Shown: positions 46,301 through 58,654, numbered from the stretch's first letter. The stretch: 64,000 nucleotides of DNA from Lunularia cruciata (GCA_948567375.1 OX419760.1:13330001-13394000); one strand, 5' to 3'. Program-made: numbers and translations. The notes: generated from the letters alone by a model not told the origin.

Positions 46301-47076
46301 TTTTCCTTTGGCAGATTATTATGAAGGTCTTCAGCCAAAAACTGATTGCTCATAAAAAGTATCATGAGTTGGTAACATACAATAACAAAGATCCAAATCA
46401 TGGAGATCAAGAGAGTCACAAAGATCACAACCACAAAGGTCTTTATCCTTGTGATCCTTGGACATGGAAGGACTCTGGTGTATTTTTTTGTGTCATCTTT
46501 TCATCCTCATGCAAAGTTACTTTCTATGCCAATGATAATTAGTACAATCTCATGTTTTAGCTTTAGCAATTTTTCTAACCTTCCATGAATCTACAAAATT
46601 TAAAACAAAAAAATAAAAATAAACTGACATCACAAAGGTGAGTTACCACATACAATCCTCCTCAAATGTGAGTATCCTTGTGAGTATCTTGCTCTTTTTT
46701 TCTTTCTTGTGCATAAACTCCCAATGAGTTCTCATCTTGGATCAAGGAAGAAAGTTGATATAAGGTTAGTATAAGTTGGTACAAGGGAGAACATGCAAAT
46801 GCATGTTCCTCCTTGGTGAGTACCCAAGAAATCTCCTCATTAATCAAGTTCTTCAAGTATTGCTTCTCCTTGCTTGAGTAGGGGACAAAAATAGAGTCAA
46901 GTTGAGGGGAAAACAACTAACCAATAATAATCTTCACTTTTCTACAAAGCCAACTGCCAAAGGGCTAGTTTGGTGTTTATCAAATTATTTTTCCTCTCAA
47001 GATGGAAGTGTTATTCTTGAGCTTTTCTTTCTTATGCTATTGTAATGTTCTAAAGACAAGAGAAACCCCAAGAGAA
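46301..47076 (-). other. Family D internal remnant
   Basis: A minus-strand block at 46662-46916 is Leu/Gln/Glu-rich and helix-like and lies upstream (in minus orientation) of the family D terminal region, as the coiled-coil relics do elsewhere. Otherwise no gene is seen. Confidence 0.35.
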
Positions 47077-47600
47077 TGTCATGCACATATGCATCATTAT
47101 TAACGTCTTATACTATAGAAGCACAACTCACACATAAGTCATACATGAACTCTAAAGTGCCATAATAATCAGTTCATTCTTCTATTCAAATGATATTCAA
47201 CTTGATCCTTCACTCAAAAATCTACGAACAATAGGGCATTGATTATAGTCAAGCCACATCCACTCTAGCTAAAAGATTCCAAGCTTTGCTCACCAGCCTT
47301 TGTCCACCATAGCTACAAACTTGAAGGCTCAACATTAAAAAAGTGAACTCTCTAGAGCTACACTTCAAAGGTATATCCCTTTGCTTGACCTAGGTCTCCA
47401 ACCCTAATAGTGACGTTGACAACACATCTGACATTGCAAATGGTGCAAGTGATAATGGGTCCCACTATGTGATCAATAGCTCTAATATTAAATTAGACCA
47501 TCAACAAGTAGTCCATGAGTTACTACCAAAATACCTATGATTACCAACTACCACTCCAACATCTGATCAACTTAGCTTTGGCAATACAAATGTTGTGATA
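47077..47600 (-). repeat. 3' LTR of the − family A copy
   Basis: The minus-strand end is GTGCATGACA at 47077. Positions 47077-47169 match the 103-bp block T2 and 47170-47600 match the LTR body (TTGAGCCTTCAAGTTTGTAG and other blocks). Block T1 occurs again at 47603-47710 immediately upstream of the LTR start. Confidence 0.75.
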
Positions 47601-47894
47601 GTTGTCATGCATACATACATTGCTATACAACATACATCATTGTCAATATCATATACTATAGAAGCAAAACTCACACATAAGACATACATGAATTCTAAAA
47701 TTCCACAATTGCTCTCCTAGCTAGCAGTTAGGTCCTTCTAACTCCATATTGCCATCTACTCCAAGTATGTGGTATACCCTATGGTGGGTAAATTTCAAGA
47801 GGCAGTGTGCTATCAAGTCCCATCGTTAGTCACCTCTTTGCAATCTACACAACATAAAGGATGAACTAGCTATAGGTCAAGTACATCCAGGACA

Positions 47895-48240
47895 TAACCA
47901 CTATCTTTGAGGAACCATCATGAGGGGAGGAGTCAAACATACCATATGCCATTCTCTTGAACAACTATCACACACCAACATAGTTGCAACTCCACTAAAA
48001 GAGCCATATAACATACATTGCAAGCTTGCACGTACAAGTGCCTAGCTTGGGTCCATAGTGCCATCAATGTTTGGGAGGTGGCATGGCGCACAATTGCACA
48101 AATGATCTTTCCAAACAATATCTTCACATGCTTCCAACATAAGGACTTTAGAAGGCAAAACCTTACACTCTCAAGATAGTGCAACTTGTCGTAACATCAA
48201 GTGTTGTTGGTGTTGTCCACTATAGATATACATAGTCACT
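47895..48240 (-). pseudogene. PHD finger and integrase end of the − family A copy
   Basis: On the minus strand, ATGTTAGTGTGTGATAGTTG-equivalent and GGCATATG-type blocks correspond to the CDSC and WHMAC part of the PHD finger. GATAGTGGTTATGTCC near 47888-47905 corresponds to its last Cys pair, with the same TAG as in the + copy. CCAAACATTGATGGCACTATGG-type sequence at about 48050-48070 matches the integrase-PHD linker. One of the first ligands appears changed (TATGG for TGTGG near 48005), so the finger is damaged here. Confidence 0.65.
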
Positions 48241-48887
48241 TACATGAAATCAACAGATTGAGTGTTTATAACCTCTTCCTTGAACAAACACAAAGGTATC
48301 CTTATGCTAAGCAATTGCTAAGTTCTCAAAGGCCATTAGGTCACTCTCTAAAGATCTCTACCCATTGAGAATATGCGCTCACCCATACACTTGGATCATT
48401 GAAGTCCAAAGCTATAGTAACATCTTGATAAATGGCTAAAGGTAAATCTGGATCTTGTCCATAGAGTAGAAAGTAAGGAGAGAAGGATGATAAGGAGGCT
48501 TGCCGGCTGATTCAATAGCCCATGGCCAACCAAGGTAACCTAAAAGTCCCCCAGGAACTTTGTACCTTGATCAATCAAAACCTCAATTGGTACACCAAAA
48601 TCACTAAGAACCCAATCTAGGAATGAGTAAGCAATCCCTTCCCTAGACTTGTCAAGGAGTGCCACCAACTCAATCCACTTAGAGAAGTGCTTCACCATAA
48701 CCAAAACATACCAATGATGTCTCACAATCAGTGGTAAAGGTCTAACAAAGTCCAAACTCCAACAATAACCCAATCCCATCATAGGTAATGGGTGTAACTG
48801 TAGCATATGAACATTTAATGATGCTCTAACTTAGTCACAAACCACACATATGGCAACAAGCTATTCTACATTGGTTTGCATACTACA
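48241..48887 (-). pseudogene. Integrase, 3' part, of the − family A copy
   Basis: The minus-strand block 48540-48806 reads LQLHPLPMMGLGYCWSLDFV, then LVMVKHFSKWIELVAL and VLIDQGTKFLGDF, the DDE core region of the + element with substitutions. Its continuation upstream stops at 48887, where the family B derivative inserted with a CTACA duplication. Confidence 0.85.
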
Positions 48888-50465
48888 TGTAATACTCTGA
48901 GGACAAGAGAAGAGAGAAAACACAGATTACACACTCAACATTCAATGCCCCAAAGGAGCACCTTCTCTTTTTTATATAGACAAGGAGGATCTCCTCCAAG
49001 GAAGCTCCACCATATGATTAGGAACACATATAGGTGACATGTCAGTAAGATCCACCCTTGGATTACTTACTTGGATGGGTGACATGTCTGGTCTAGGTCC
49101 TATCTGGTTGGTCAAACAAGCTTTGACCAGAGGGAATCTTTTAGGGAATCTTCTTGTAGGAATCTCAAGATCACATGAGTAAGGTACCATTGGAAAGCTC
49201 TCGATGAGACAAAGCAAGGGGGAGGGATGGCCAACCTCTTCTCCATTGGGAGGGGGGATCTGCACATTTTCAAGGCCTAATTCATCCATTTAGGCCTCCA
49301 AAATTGCCTTCAAAGATTTCAAGCATATTTTGGTTCTACTCTATTAGTATAAGTCCCCTTTTGGTGATACCTCTTTCTGATCTGTTCAGTCATCATGTAT
49401 AACATCCTTCCCAATATTACCAAACCAATTCTCCCTTTAAATCATATGTCTAGCTATTGGTTCTAAGGTTCTCAAGTCTATTTTAGTTTCTGCTCTATTA
49501 GTAGAATTACTCTTTTGGTGATACTTCTATCTTATTTATTTTGACCATCATGTATAACATCATTCTAGATGTTACCAAACCAAATTTCACATCTAGATCA
49601 TATGGCTAGCTCTTGGTATTACAAACCTCACTCCTTTTAAGACGCAATGTCCTCATTGTGCAATTGTTGCTCAAATGCTTGCACCAACACCGGTGCATGT
49701 ACCAAATTGGCAGCGGGCTCCCAGGTTGCTTCATAGAGGGGGTAACCTTTCCATTGTACTAGATAGTCCACCCGTGGATGGCGAGTATAACATATGCATT
49801 TTTGGAGAATCCGCTCCACTTCATATTCCTCTATGCCATCAATGAGTGTCAGACAAGGTCAAATGTCTAGTGTGGAATGACCTTGGCCTGATCGGGGAGC
49901 ATATCTGTGTAGTAGGGAGACATGGAACACTGGATGGATCTTCATGTGTGGTGGTAGCTCAAGGTGATAGGCCACAGCGCCGATGCAACAAAGAATCAAG
50001 AAAGGCCTTATAAAACAAGGTCTAAGCTTACAAGGTCCAAAAAATGTGAGGTTGGTTGTCGATAGCCACACCTAATCCCCAACATTGAACTCCATGCATC
50101 AACACATTTTTGAGGCTTGATTCATCCATTTTGGCCACCAAAATTGCCTTCAAAGATTTCAGGCATATTTTGGTTCCTACTCTATTAGTAGAAGTCCCCT
50201 TTTGGTGACACCTCTTTCTGATCTGTTTAGTCCATCATGTGTAACATCCTTCCAGATGTTACCAAACCAATTCTCACCTTTAAATCATATGTCTAGCTAT
50301 TGGTTCTAAGGTTCTCAAGTTTATTTTGGTTTCTGCCCTATTATAAAAGTAATCTTTTGGTGATACTTCTATCTTATCTATTTTGACCATCATGTATAAC
50401 ATCATTCTAGATGTTACCAAACCAAATTTCACATCTAGATCATATCGCTAGCTCTTGGTATTACA
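48888..50465 (-). mobile_element. Deletion derivative of a family B chromovirus
   Basis: A 736-bp 3' LTR (48888-49623, TGTAATACTC...GGTATTACA) is followed in minus orientation by the end of pol (chromodomain 49637-49819, integrase C-terminus 49859-50071). It then joins at about 50105 to the last about 360 bases of the 5' LTR, ending at 50465. CTACA at 48883-48887 and 50466-50470 is a perfect 5-bp target duplication, so the deletion happened inside the inserted element or its cDNA. The chromodomain keeps YLVQWKGYP and ATWEP. Confidence 0.9.
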
Positions 50466-50506
50466 CTACACCACCAATAATGACTCTAGAGTAAGCTGTA
50501 TGTATG

Positions 50507-52734
50507 TTGTCATATTTTGCTTTTCTCTCTTGTGGAACACATAGAGTGCCTAGCTATGGAGCTTATAGATCAAAGGTTAGAGGTATCCCTATTAGTTTGA
50601 GCATGCAAAGATCCCAACAAGTAGAACCTTTCACTCTAGGTTTTGGTATTCTTGCTATTGAGTAGAGTAATAGTAACGGGTGAAACTTATCATCATAACA
50701 TGCACTCCTGGTCTATTGGTCATCACTTCCAATATTACCAAGGAGAAATAGGAGAATCTAAGTATAATTTTTGACACACCAATCCAAACCAATTAGGCAT
50801 ACAAACAAGCATGCAAGCACGAAGAGGATCCAATCACAAGAATCCAATCACAAGAATCCAATCATAAGAATCCAACAACAACTCTTTGTACCTTTTGTCA
50901 AAATTGAGCTTAAGAGCACTCTTGCTTTGTCAACAAGCCAATTTCAACCTTTACTCCAAGATTCCTCCAATATTACTTCAGTCTTCACCCAATTTATACT
51001 CCAAGTAGAGTGATCTTGTGTCCTATTGACAAAGAAAATCCTATGTAACTTAGATGGACATAACTTTCTCTTTATAATCTTTATTATGATTTTCTAGGAT
51101 TCAATGGAAAACCTATGAGATAAGCTTTCCAAAAATAAAAAATAAGCCATAATCTAATTGCTATAGCTCCCCTAACAAACTCTCAAACTTAGCTAGCTTT
51201 TTGTAATTTTTATCTTAGTTTTGAAATCCCTAATTTAGAGTTTGCTCCTAGTTCTGGGTAGTTTTCCCTAGATTTTTGGATCATAGGTGCACATAATCCT
51301 CACAAACACTCCAAGAACTTAAAAACCTCAGTCATAGATACAAAAATAGGAGAATGTATACTCAATAATGATAAAATATAGAAATGCTCTCTCGAGCTTA
51401 CAATGATATTTTTAGTAGAGTTTGTTGCATTAGCTCTCTTTTTCCATGGACCCAGACAAAGTCAACCAAAATTTTCACATTAGTTTTTTTATTTTATTTT
51501 CTAAACCTTTGTAATTTTAGTACCCTAATCCAACCCCAAATGCTAGATATGGATCAATTCTTGAGCTGGACTAACTTGTGAGCTCTATAGACCCAAGTAT
51601 GCTTGATCCAAGACCCTAAATTTTCTATTTGAGAAATTCACATGAAACCTTTGCACAAAATTTCAAACTCTAGCCACCAAAAGTACTAGAAATTTTGACA
51701 AGGTGATTTGGACCTGAACTTTAGGAGTGACCAAATCTTCAAACCTGATCAGAATGTAATCTCCAACTCCTTACTTTCCAAAGCTCCAACTTCAATTGGC
51801 CAGATCTAATTTGATATTGATCAAAATCTAAAATTTCTTGAGCTCCACATTACAAGCACTCTGTCAAATCATCAACCCAATTGAAAAATCATGAAGATAT
51901 TTCATGAATCTCTCCAAATAACCTATTTTGTGCTCCTAGGTATGAATTTTACCCTTCTTGACTCAATCAATTATATCTTGCAGAGAATTGACTCAAATCA
52001 CTCAATTTTAATCTCCAAATTATTGCTTGTCATCTCCTCTCTCCAACAGTGGTCCTTACTCATAGAATAACTTCTCCAAACTCCCTCAATGGTAAAAAAA
52101 ACTCACAACTTTTTCTTGGAATCCAATCTCTTGCAATTTTATCATTTAGCCTCTTCACTTTTTGACAAGTGGACCACACAACTCCATCTTGAAGCTCATG
52201 AGCAAAATTGAATCATTCTCCTACTACAAGAGCACATAGATTGACAAGTCTCATACTTGATTTTAAGTAAGCACCGGAAGGACAATAAGATATGGGTTTT
52301 CTATCATCGACATTATAAATATCGCCCCAAAATGTGCCACCATCCAATCCCATGAGTCATCATGGTGTAGAATCTGAAGCCTGAAGAATGAGGAATTGGG
52401 AGTGGCAGATTGGGAGCATGGGACATCTCCTAATCAATTACTCTCTCTGACGCCCGGCCTCCATGCTATGCTCTCACTCTCAACGTCCTCCTCTCACTTG
52501 AGACTCCTCCAACTAAAACAAACCTTCCACCCTATTCTCCACCATCTATATACATAAGAACCCTCAAAGAAGACAAGACCATAATCCATGTGGCCAATTG
52601 TATACATGTACATAGATTGCACATATGGTAATAACTCAACTATGGGGTCCATCATACAACCTACTCCATCTTTATCGAGATAAACCACATTAGTTTACTT
52701 TTTCAAGGGCTATGCAAACCACAACACAATAACA
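50507..52734. mobile_element. 2.2-kb insertion of unknown type in the − family A integrase
   Basis: Family A integrase homology runs up to 50506 (GTAAGCTGTATGTATG) and resumes exactly at 52735 (CTTTACTCCAAAATGTCC). The intervening DNA has no ORF with motifs. Its ends read TGTTGTC... and ...ACAATAACA, a short TGTT/AACA inverted pair, and a TATA-like ATGTATATAGATGG lies on the minus strand near 52540. A solo LTR is plausible, but no target duplication is visible. Confidence 0.55.
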
Positions 52735-54430
52735 CTTTACTCCAAAATGTCCTAGCTCCTTGTGAGCATGATGGACTAATTGTGATCTTTGAGATGGAAG
52801 TAGTACTACTCATACTCTACCATCCTCCCATACATGAAAAAGGTATCTACCTTCCAATCTAAACCACCTGGCTTGTTGAAGCTCATAGTCTCACAACACC
52901 AATTGTGCCACCCACAACACCAATGCAAAGATAATTTATTATTAAGACATCACCATGAATGTCTCACTGAATTGTAGCAATATCTCCACTTTTTGGATCT
53001 ATGATCTCAATAACTCCTCTTTTATGTGTTGAGAGAGATACCACCAAAGCCTCAAAAAATATATATAGAAAGGTAGATGCATGCCAACTTGGCACCATCT
53101 TCTAATTTGTTTCACCATGCCAATGTGCTTTGATCTGACCCTATTGGCTAGGACATGGGTTTCTACTCAACCCATCTGCATCATAGTTCACCACTCTAGG
53201 TTTGTGAATAATTGTGAAATCATACTCTTGTAAAATTAGAGCCCATTGTGCAAGTTTCCTTGAGAGATTGTCAAACTCTATCAACCACTTCAATGATTGA
53301 TGATGAATGATGAGAGAGAAGGGACTAGACAACAAAAATATTCTACTACCCATATTGATCCCAAACACTCTCTCTCATATGAATTATATTTTGCCTCTAT
53401 TGAATTGTTAGAGCAACTAGCATAAGCCACCATGAACTCCTTCCCTTTATCATCATGTTAAATGAGCACTACTCCGAGCTCCAACAAACTCCAATTAGTG
53501 TGAAATTGGAATGGTAGTCCTCTAATTTGTCTCTTAAGAATAGGAGCAGATGTCAACCTCTTCTTGAGCTCTATAAAAGATCTCTCTTACTCATCTCTCC
53601 AACACTACTCATGTGTGAGCTTGATCAGCTTCATCAAGGCCTTGGCAATGACACTAAATTCTCTGAAATATTGGTAATAGAAGTTCACCAACCCAAGGAA
53701 TGCTTGCACTTTGCTCACATTCATAGGCCAAGGAATACATGCAATAGCCTCCACCTTGGTATGCTAAACACCAAGTCCTCCAAGGTAGATAGTGTGATCC
53801 AAATATTCAACTTGCTCATAGAAGAATCTACACTTCCCATGATCTAATTTGAGTCCATGAGATCTCTACCTCTCAAACACCTCCAACAAATATCTCTCAT
53901 GCTACTCCATAATAGTGCTATTGACCAAAATTTCATCAATATAGCATTGAGGAAAATCTAATCTTGCTAGGATCCTATTCATGACCCTATGGAACTTGCC
54001 AAGAGCATTCTTTAACCTAAATGGTAAGAACCTCCACTAATATAATACATCCTTGCCATGAAGATCAATAGCCCAAAATGTTATCTTGGACTTATCCTCC
54101 TTCCTAATCGGCAACCGATGATATCTTGCTCAAAGATCAAAAGTACTAAAGATCTTTGGATGCCCAATTGCATCAAAGATCTCCTCCGGTGTAGGCATGG
54201 CATACCAATCAGCCATAATCTATCAATTGATAGGATGGTAATTTGCACACATCCACCTATTTTTGCAGTTGCTATGCATATCTTTCTTGGTTGGTATCAC
54301 TATAGTTGAAGCATACTCTTTATGTGGAATCTCCACCAAACCAGCCTCAAAAAGGTCTCTACTCTAGCTCTAAATCAATACTCTCTCCATGTCACTATAT
54401 TTGTAGGGATGTCAAAAACTAGTGTATCAC
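52735..54430 (-). pseudogene. Integrase start, RNase H and RT of the − family A copy
   Basis: RNase H at 53141-53368 reads IIHHQSLKWLIEFDN and VVNYDADGLSRNPCPSQ, matching the + copy. RT runs on to about 54430 with the catalytic motif YIDE at 53932-53943 instead of YIDD, so a catalytic Asp is lost. The stop TGA in FDL-stop-ARYH near 54128 is at the same codon as in the + copy. Numerous other stops and small indels are present. Plus-strand ORFs here are antisense shadows. Confidence 0.8.
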
Positions 54431-54589
54431 TAGTTAACTCAATCTGAATACAAGGTCCTTTCAAAGCACCCAAATCCTTCATACTAAAGGCAAACAAACT
54501 TGTGTAGCTCCTCAAGAACCTCCAAACTCTTTGTCATTCTCCTCTTGTAAGCTTGGGTCCAATATTTGGCTCCCAAGTATCCTTTTTAA

Positions 54590-55222
54590 TTGATGTAGGA
54601 GTGGAAGACATACTAATTGGCTACTACACTAGGCCCTTGGGAGTATAGTAGTAATGTCATGCCCCCAACTACTAGAGTTCCCAACCTCAATGTGGAAAAC
54701 TCCTTGTGCTTTAGCTTCAAGCTCCTTAAGTCCTCTAGCTCCATCCCAAGTAGACCAAGGGTGTAATCCAAGTAGAATACACTCACATGGATGGGCCTCA
54801 AGTAGACCACTCTCACCCGTAGCTATTGGTTGTGTCCCAAGAATACCCTATCCACTTGCTCCACCACCCCTAGCATGTGCTTGAATCGTCTTGATAGGCA
54901 TAGAGCTCACAATTTTCCAAGTACTGATGCCTATCAAGTGCATCCTTTGTTGCTTTGCCATGCCAAGGCTCACAATTCAGGTCAAATATTTCAGGTCTAT
55001 AGCCTGACCTAACACTTGATGCCTAAAAGCCTCTCATACTACTATTACAACAATAATATCGATACAAATACCCATCACCTGCTCCTTGTTATTAGCATTG
55101 AGCCCCACCAACTATTGTAATTGTGAGTCCCAAAAAAGTCCAAGACCTCCTCTTGACAAGCATGGGAACCTAAGAAACCTAAGAAACTTATAAGTGTGGT
55201 AAAGCGGCTCTAGGCTATCCAA
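54590..55222 (-). pseudogene. Linker and C-terminal methyltransferase tail of the − family A copy
   Basis: The minus strand matches + copy positions 22811-23400: a TTGGATAGCCTAGAGCCGC start at about 55222, then GGAGCAGGTGATGGGTATTT, CATCAAGTGTTAGGTCAGGC and GAATTGTGAGCCTTGGCATG. This is the motif IX-X end of the methyltransferase plus the HP-repeat linker (54640-54880). The part carrying motifs I-VIII is absent, and protease sequence follows directly beyond 55223. Confidence 0.8.
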
Positions 55223-57460
55223 CATGATCCCTTACTTGACTACCAAACTGGTCTATATGAGGTTATCTCCTCCCCACAATCAATATTGAAACCCATGGAG
55301 TACAAAATTGCTCTACCAACTAGCACATCATATGACTCTATTATTATTGCAATGGTTTAAGCTCTCACCACAAAGCTATCAATCAGATGACCAGGTTGAA
55401 TCTAGACAATGAGCTCTCCACATGTGATGTATTGTGTAAAACCACCCCTTAGAGATGTATGGATCTGAAATGGACACCTCACCATATAAATAGGACAACT
55501 CTATGTGAACCAAGCTTGCTCAAAGGCAAGTCTAGCTAGTAACTCCTCCAAGCTAGTTGCAACAACCTACCATAAACCACTAGTTGTTGAACGGATCTCA
55601 TGCTCTTCAACCAAGTTAGCTCCACTATCAACCACCTCTACTCTAGAAGCAAGAACCACATCATCCCTACTCTTAGAAAGTGTGGTAGTTAATTAACATA
55701 CTAGAGCTAGGTCAACTCCTAAGGTAAATATGTGATTGGTAAAGAAAAAAGGAAGTGCATAATCAAATAAGTCACCTTTAACATCGTGCTAGATTTGTGT
55801 ATGTGTAGTAGTAGGTAGTTGGCTAGCATCTAGTCTATCATGCATTCCATCACCACCTACCACACATGCACCAGGACATCTAAGAGCCATGGATGTTGTT
55901 TGTAATGCCTCAAAGACTATGAAAGACTAGGGGAGTCTGACCTATCTACTAGCCTCCCCTCTCTATGGATCCAACTCCACTAATGCACCTCTAGGCTTTG
56001 GAGCATGTACTACACTCCTAATCATTGTGGCAAATGCATCTACTTGTACTATTCCACACATAAAGTCCAAGACATCTCTATCACAAGCATAAAGATGTAG
56101 AAGCCTCAACACCCAAATCTGATCTCCTTTGAGCTATGGCCATGATAGCCAATCTTTGCTTTGACTATTGAACTCAAGTAGCCATAGTTTTATAAAAAAT
56201 AAGGGCAAGTACTACACCCCTACTAGGTGTGGATCCTCTACTACCACCTCTACCACTTGCCATAGCAGCCCTACCACTTTGTAACTCCAAGTAAAGGTCA
56301 AAGCATCGATCACTAGTGTGACCAAATCTGTGGCAATGGTCACCTTGTCTTGGTGCTGGCTGAGATGCATGAAAGGTATCATATCAATTTCCCTTAGTGC
56401 ACTCTCTCTTGTAATAAGATCCACCACAAGTCCAACAACACCACTCACTAGTGATTTCTTACCTAAAAATGAAGGTAAGGATCTAGCTACAATAGGCCCT
56501 CCACTAGCTCTATAGGATCTGTGTTGTCCACTCTATCCTGAAAAGCCAACATAGCGTGGTGCACTTTGTTGCACTTTAAAAAAAGTAACAATTGTGGATG
56601 AGATCTCCTTACTAAATCCATATGTCACCATTCTCTCCTCTACCATGTTGAGCTCAATATGCTCAACCAAACTAAAGACCATTGCCAAAGTTGGTGAAGT
56701 AGCATGTAATAACATAGCATCACATACTCTACATTGCAACTCCTTGTCCAAGATCCCATCCCAAACTGATCTGCATAAGGCTCAATAACTCCATGAGTGA
56801 AACTGATCAACAATCCCATGAATTTTATACCTTGTATAGGCTCTCTCTTACCTTCTGTTGGAACTCCTACAAGCTCCTCAGCTTATCAATCCGCACTCCT
56901 TGGTAGTTTTACCTCAAGCATTGGAGGAACTCCACCATGGGGTTAAATCTTGATATTGTACCACCTCATGTAGTGATACCTCCACTTGTAGTAGTACCAT
57001 CTCCAACTAGTGCACCTCCACTAGAACCACCAATGCTACTAAAGCTAGAACTCGTGGGACAATCCATGCCATAAGGGTGTGACAAAAGTTGGGTTTTGTA
57101 TCTATTGTAGATCACACCAACTATTAAACTCTTAGATGAAATCATTCAACTCAATTGTACCTTCTGTACCAAAGTAGCACTTAAGGTCTTTGGAAATCCC
57201 ATAAATCTTATTCATGTCCCATAACAACAGTGCAGACACACCAAGTACACTCTCAATTGAATCAGCTCATGTTTCAAACTCCAAGTCAAAATCAGTCTCT
57301 TCTCTCACTAGGACCTAAGAAATAGGCTGATATTGAGTCACACTCTATGTAAACCCATTATGTATTGCAATGATATCTCCTCTAGAATCCCCAAAGAACT
57401 TTGTCATGACAATGTAACTCAAATTGTAATCATAACCATCATAAGTACCCCATCAAGGAT
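55223..57460 (-). pseudogene. Protease and gag of the − family A copy
   Basis: Protease C-terminal sequence lies at about 55250-55480 and gag follows to 57400. The second zinc knuckle is recognisable on the minus strand (HCHRFGHTSDRCFD, near 56290-56340) and the first near 56410-56440. A gag helix at 56640-56750 reads AMVFSLVEHIELNMVEERMV. Frames are broken in many places. At two codons where the + copy has TGA this copy has CAA (56734-56736 and 55153-55155). Homology to the leader fades near 57460. Confidence 0.75.
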
Positions 57461-57489
57461 CTTGTTGACATTTCAAAGTTGGGAACTAA

Positions 57490-57918
57490 CTTTGGCATGC
57501 ATAGATTGGTGACATATTGATCCTTGTCTTATTTGGTTTGTCAAACAAGTATGATCAAAGGGAATATTTGGGGAATCTTTTTATAAGAAGCTCAAAACAA
57601 CAAGGGTGAGGTACTATGGGAAAGATCTTGATGAGACAAAAAAGAGGGGGGAAGGGGGGAGAGAGAGAGAGGGGAGGAGAAACAAACACTTTTTTCCTTG
57701 AAGGGAGGACCACTCAATCTTTCAAGGCCTAATTCATTTGTTTAGGCCTCCTAAATTGGCTCAAGTTTTCAAGATGTTTTGGCCTCTACCCTACTAGTAG
57801 AAGTACTCTTTTAGTGACACCTTTATTTGATCTACTTGGACCCATTGTATATAAAATCCCTTAAAAATATTACCAAGCCAATTCCACCTCTAGTTAATTT
57901 GTCTAGCTAATGATATTA
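57490..57918 (-). repeat. Old family B LTR fragment
   Basis: Matches the second half of the family B LTR (GGTTTGTCAAACAAG, TTTCAAGGCCTAATTCATTTG, CTACTAGTAGAAGTACTC) with strong divergence. It runs to GATATTA, where a younger family B LTR begins at 57919. It contains a 45-base uninterrupted polypurine tract at 57638-57682. Confidence 0.7.
57638..57682 (+). repeat. 45-base polypurine tract
   Basis: Only A and G from 57638 to 57682, including six-G runs and a (GA)6 stretch, inside the old family B LTR. Other family B LTRs have only a short purine run at the same place, so it expanded locally. Confidence 0.9.
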
Positions 57919-58654
57919 TGTAATACTCCAAGGACAAGAGAAGAGAGAAAACACAGATTACACACTCAACATTCGGTGCCCCAAGGAGTACCTTCTCTTT
58001 ATTATATAGACAAAGAGGATCTCCTCCAAGGAAGCTCCACCATAGGATTAAGCACACAGATAGGTGACATGTCAGCAAGCTCCACCCTTGGATTACTTAC
58101 TTGGATGGGTGACATATTGGTCTAGGCCATATCTGGTTGGTCAAACAAGCTTTAACTAGAGTGAATCTTTTAAGGAATCTTCATGTAGGAGTCTCAAAAT
58201 CATGTAAGGTACCATTGGAAAGCTCTCGATGAGACAAAGTAGAGGGGAGGGAAGGCCACCCTTTCCTTTGTTTGTGGGGGGATGGAATTGCACTTTTTCA
58301 AGGCCTAATTCATTCGTTTAGGCCTCCAAAATTGCCTTCAAAGATTTCAAGCATATTTTGGTTCCTACTCTATTAATAGAAGTCCACTTTTGGTGATACT
58401 TCTTTCTGATCTGTTTAGTCCATCATGTGTAACATCCTTTCAGATATTACCAAACCAATTCTCACCTTTAAATCATATGTCTAGCTATTGGTTCTAAGGT
58501 TCTCAAGTCTATTTTAGTTTCTGCTCTATTAGTAGAATTACTCTTTTGGTGATACTTCTATCTTATCTATTTTGACCATCATGTATAACATCATTCTAGA
58601 TGTTACCAAACCAAATTTCAAATCTAGATCATATGGCTAGCTCTTGGTTTTACA
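57919..58654 (-). repeat. 3' LTR of the family B chromovirus (736 bp)
   Basis: TGTAATACTC...GGTTTTACA, exactly the length of the LTR at 48888-49623 and highly similar. In minus orientation it follows a purine-rich AAAAGGAGTGAG tract and pol, so it is the 3' LTR. The preceding bases TATTA are the end of the older LTR fragment. Confidence 0.9.

Larger units (their letters stand above)
47077..57460 (-). mobile_element. Second, older family A element copy, broken by two insertions
   Basis: Collinear on the minus strand with the element at 17447-27336: 3' LTR (47077-47600), block T1, PHD, integrase, RNase H, RT, linker, the tail of the methyltransferase, protease and gag to about 57400. A chromovirus derivative (48888-50465) and a 2.2-kb insert (50507-52734) interrupt the integrase. 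The methyltransferase core is missing at about 55222. The 5' LTR and most of the leader are lost; homology stops near 57460. It is clearly more diverged and richer in stops than the + copy. Confidence 0.85.

Noticed and set aside
53527..54309. Plus-strand ORFs of 80-106 codons
   Set aside because: Antisense shadows of the − family A reverse transcriptase, whose motifs read clearly on the other strand.
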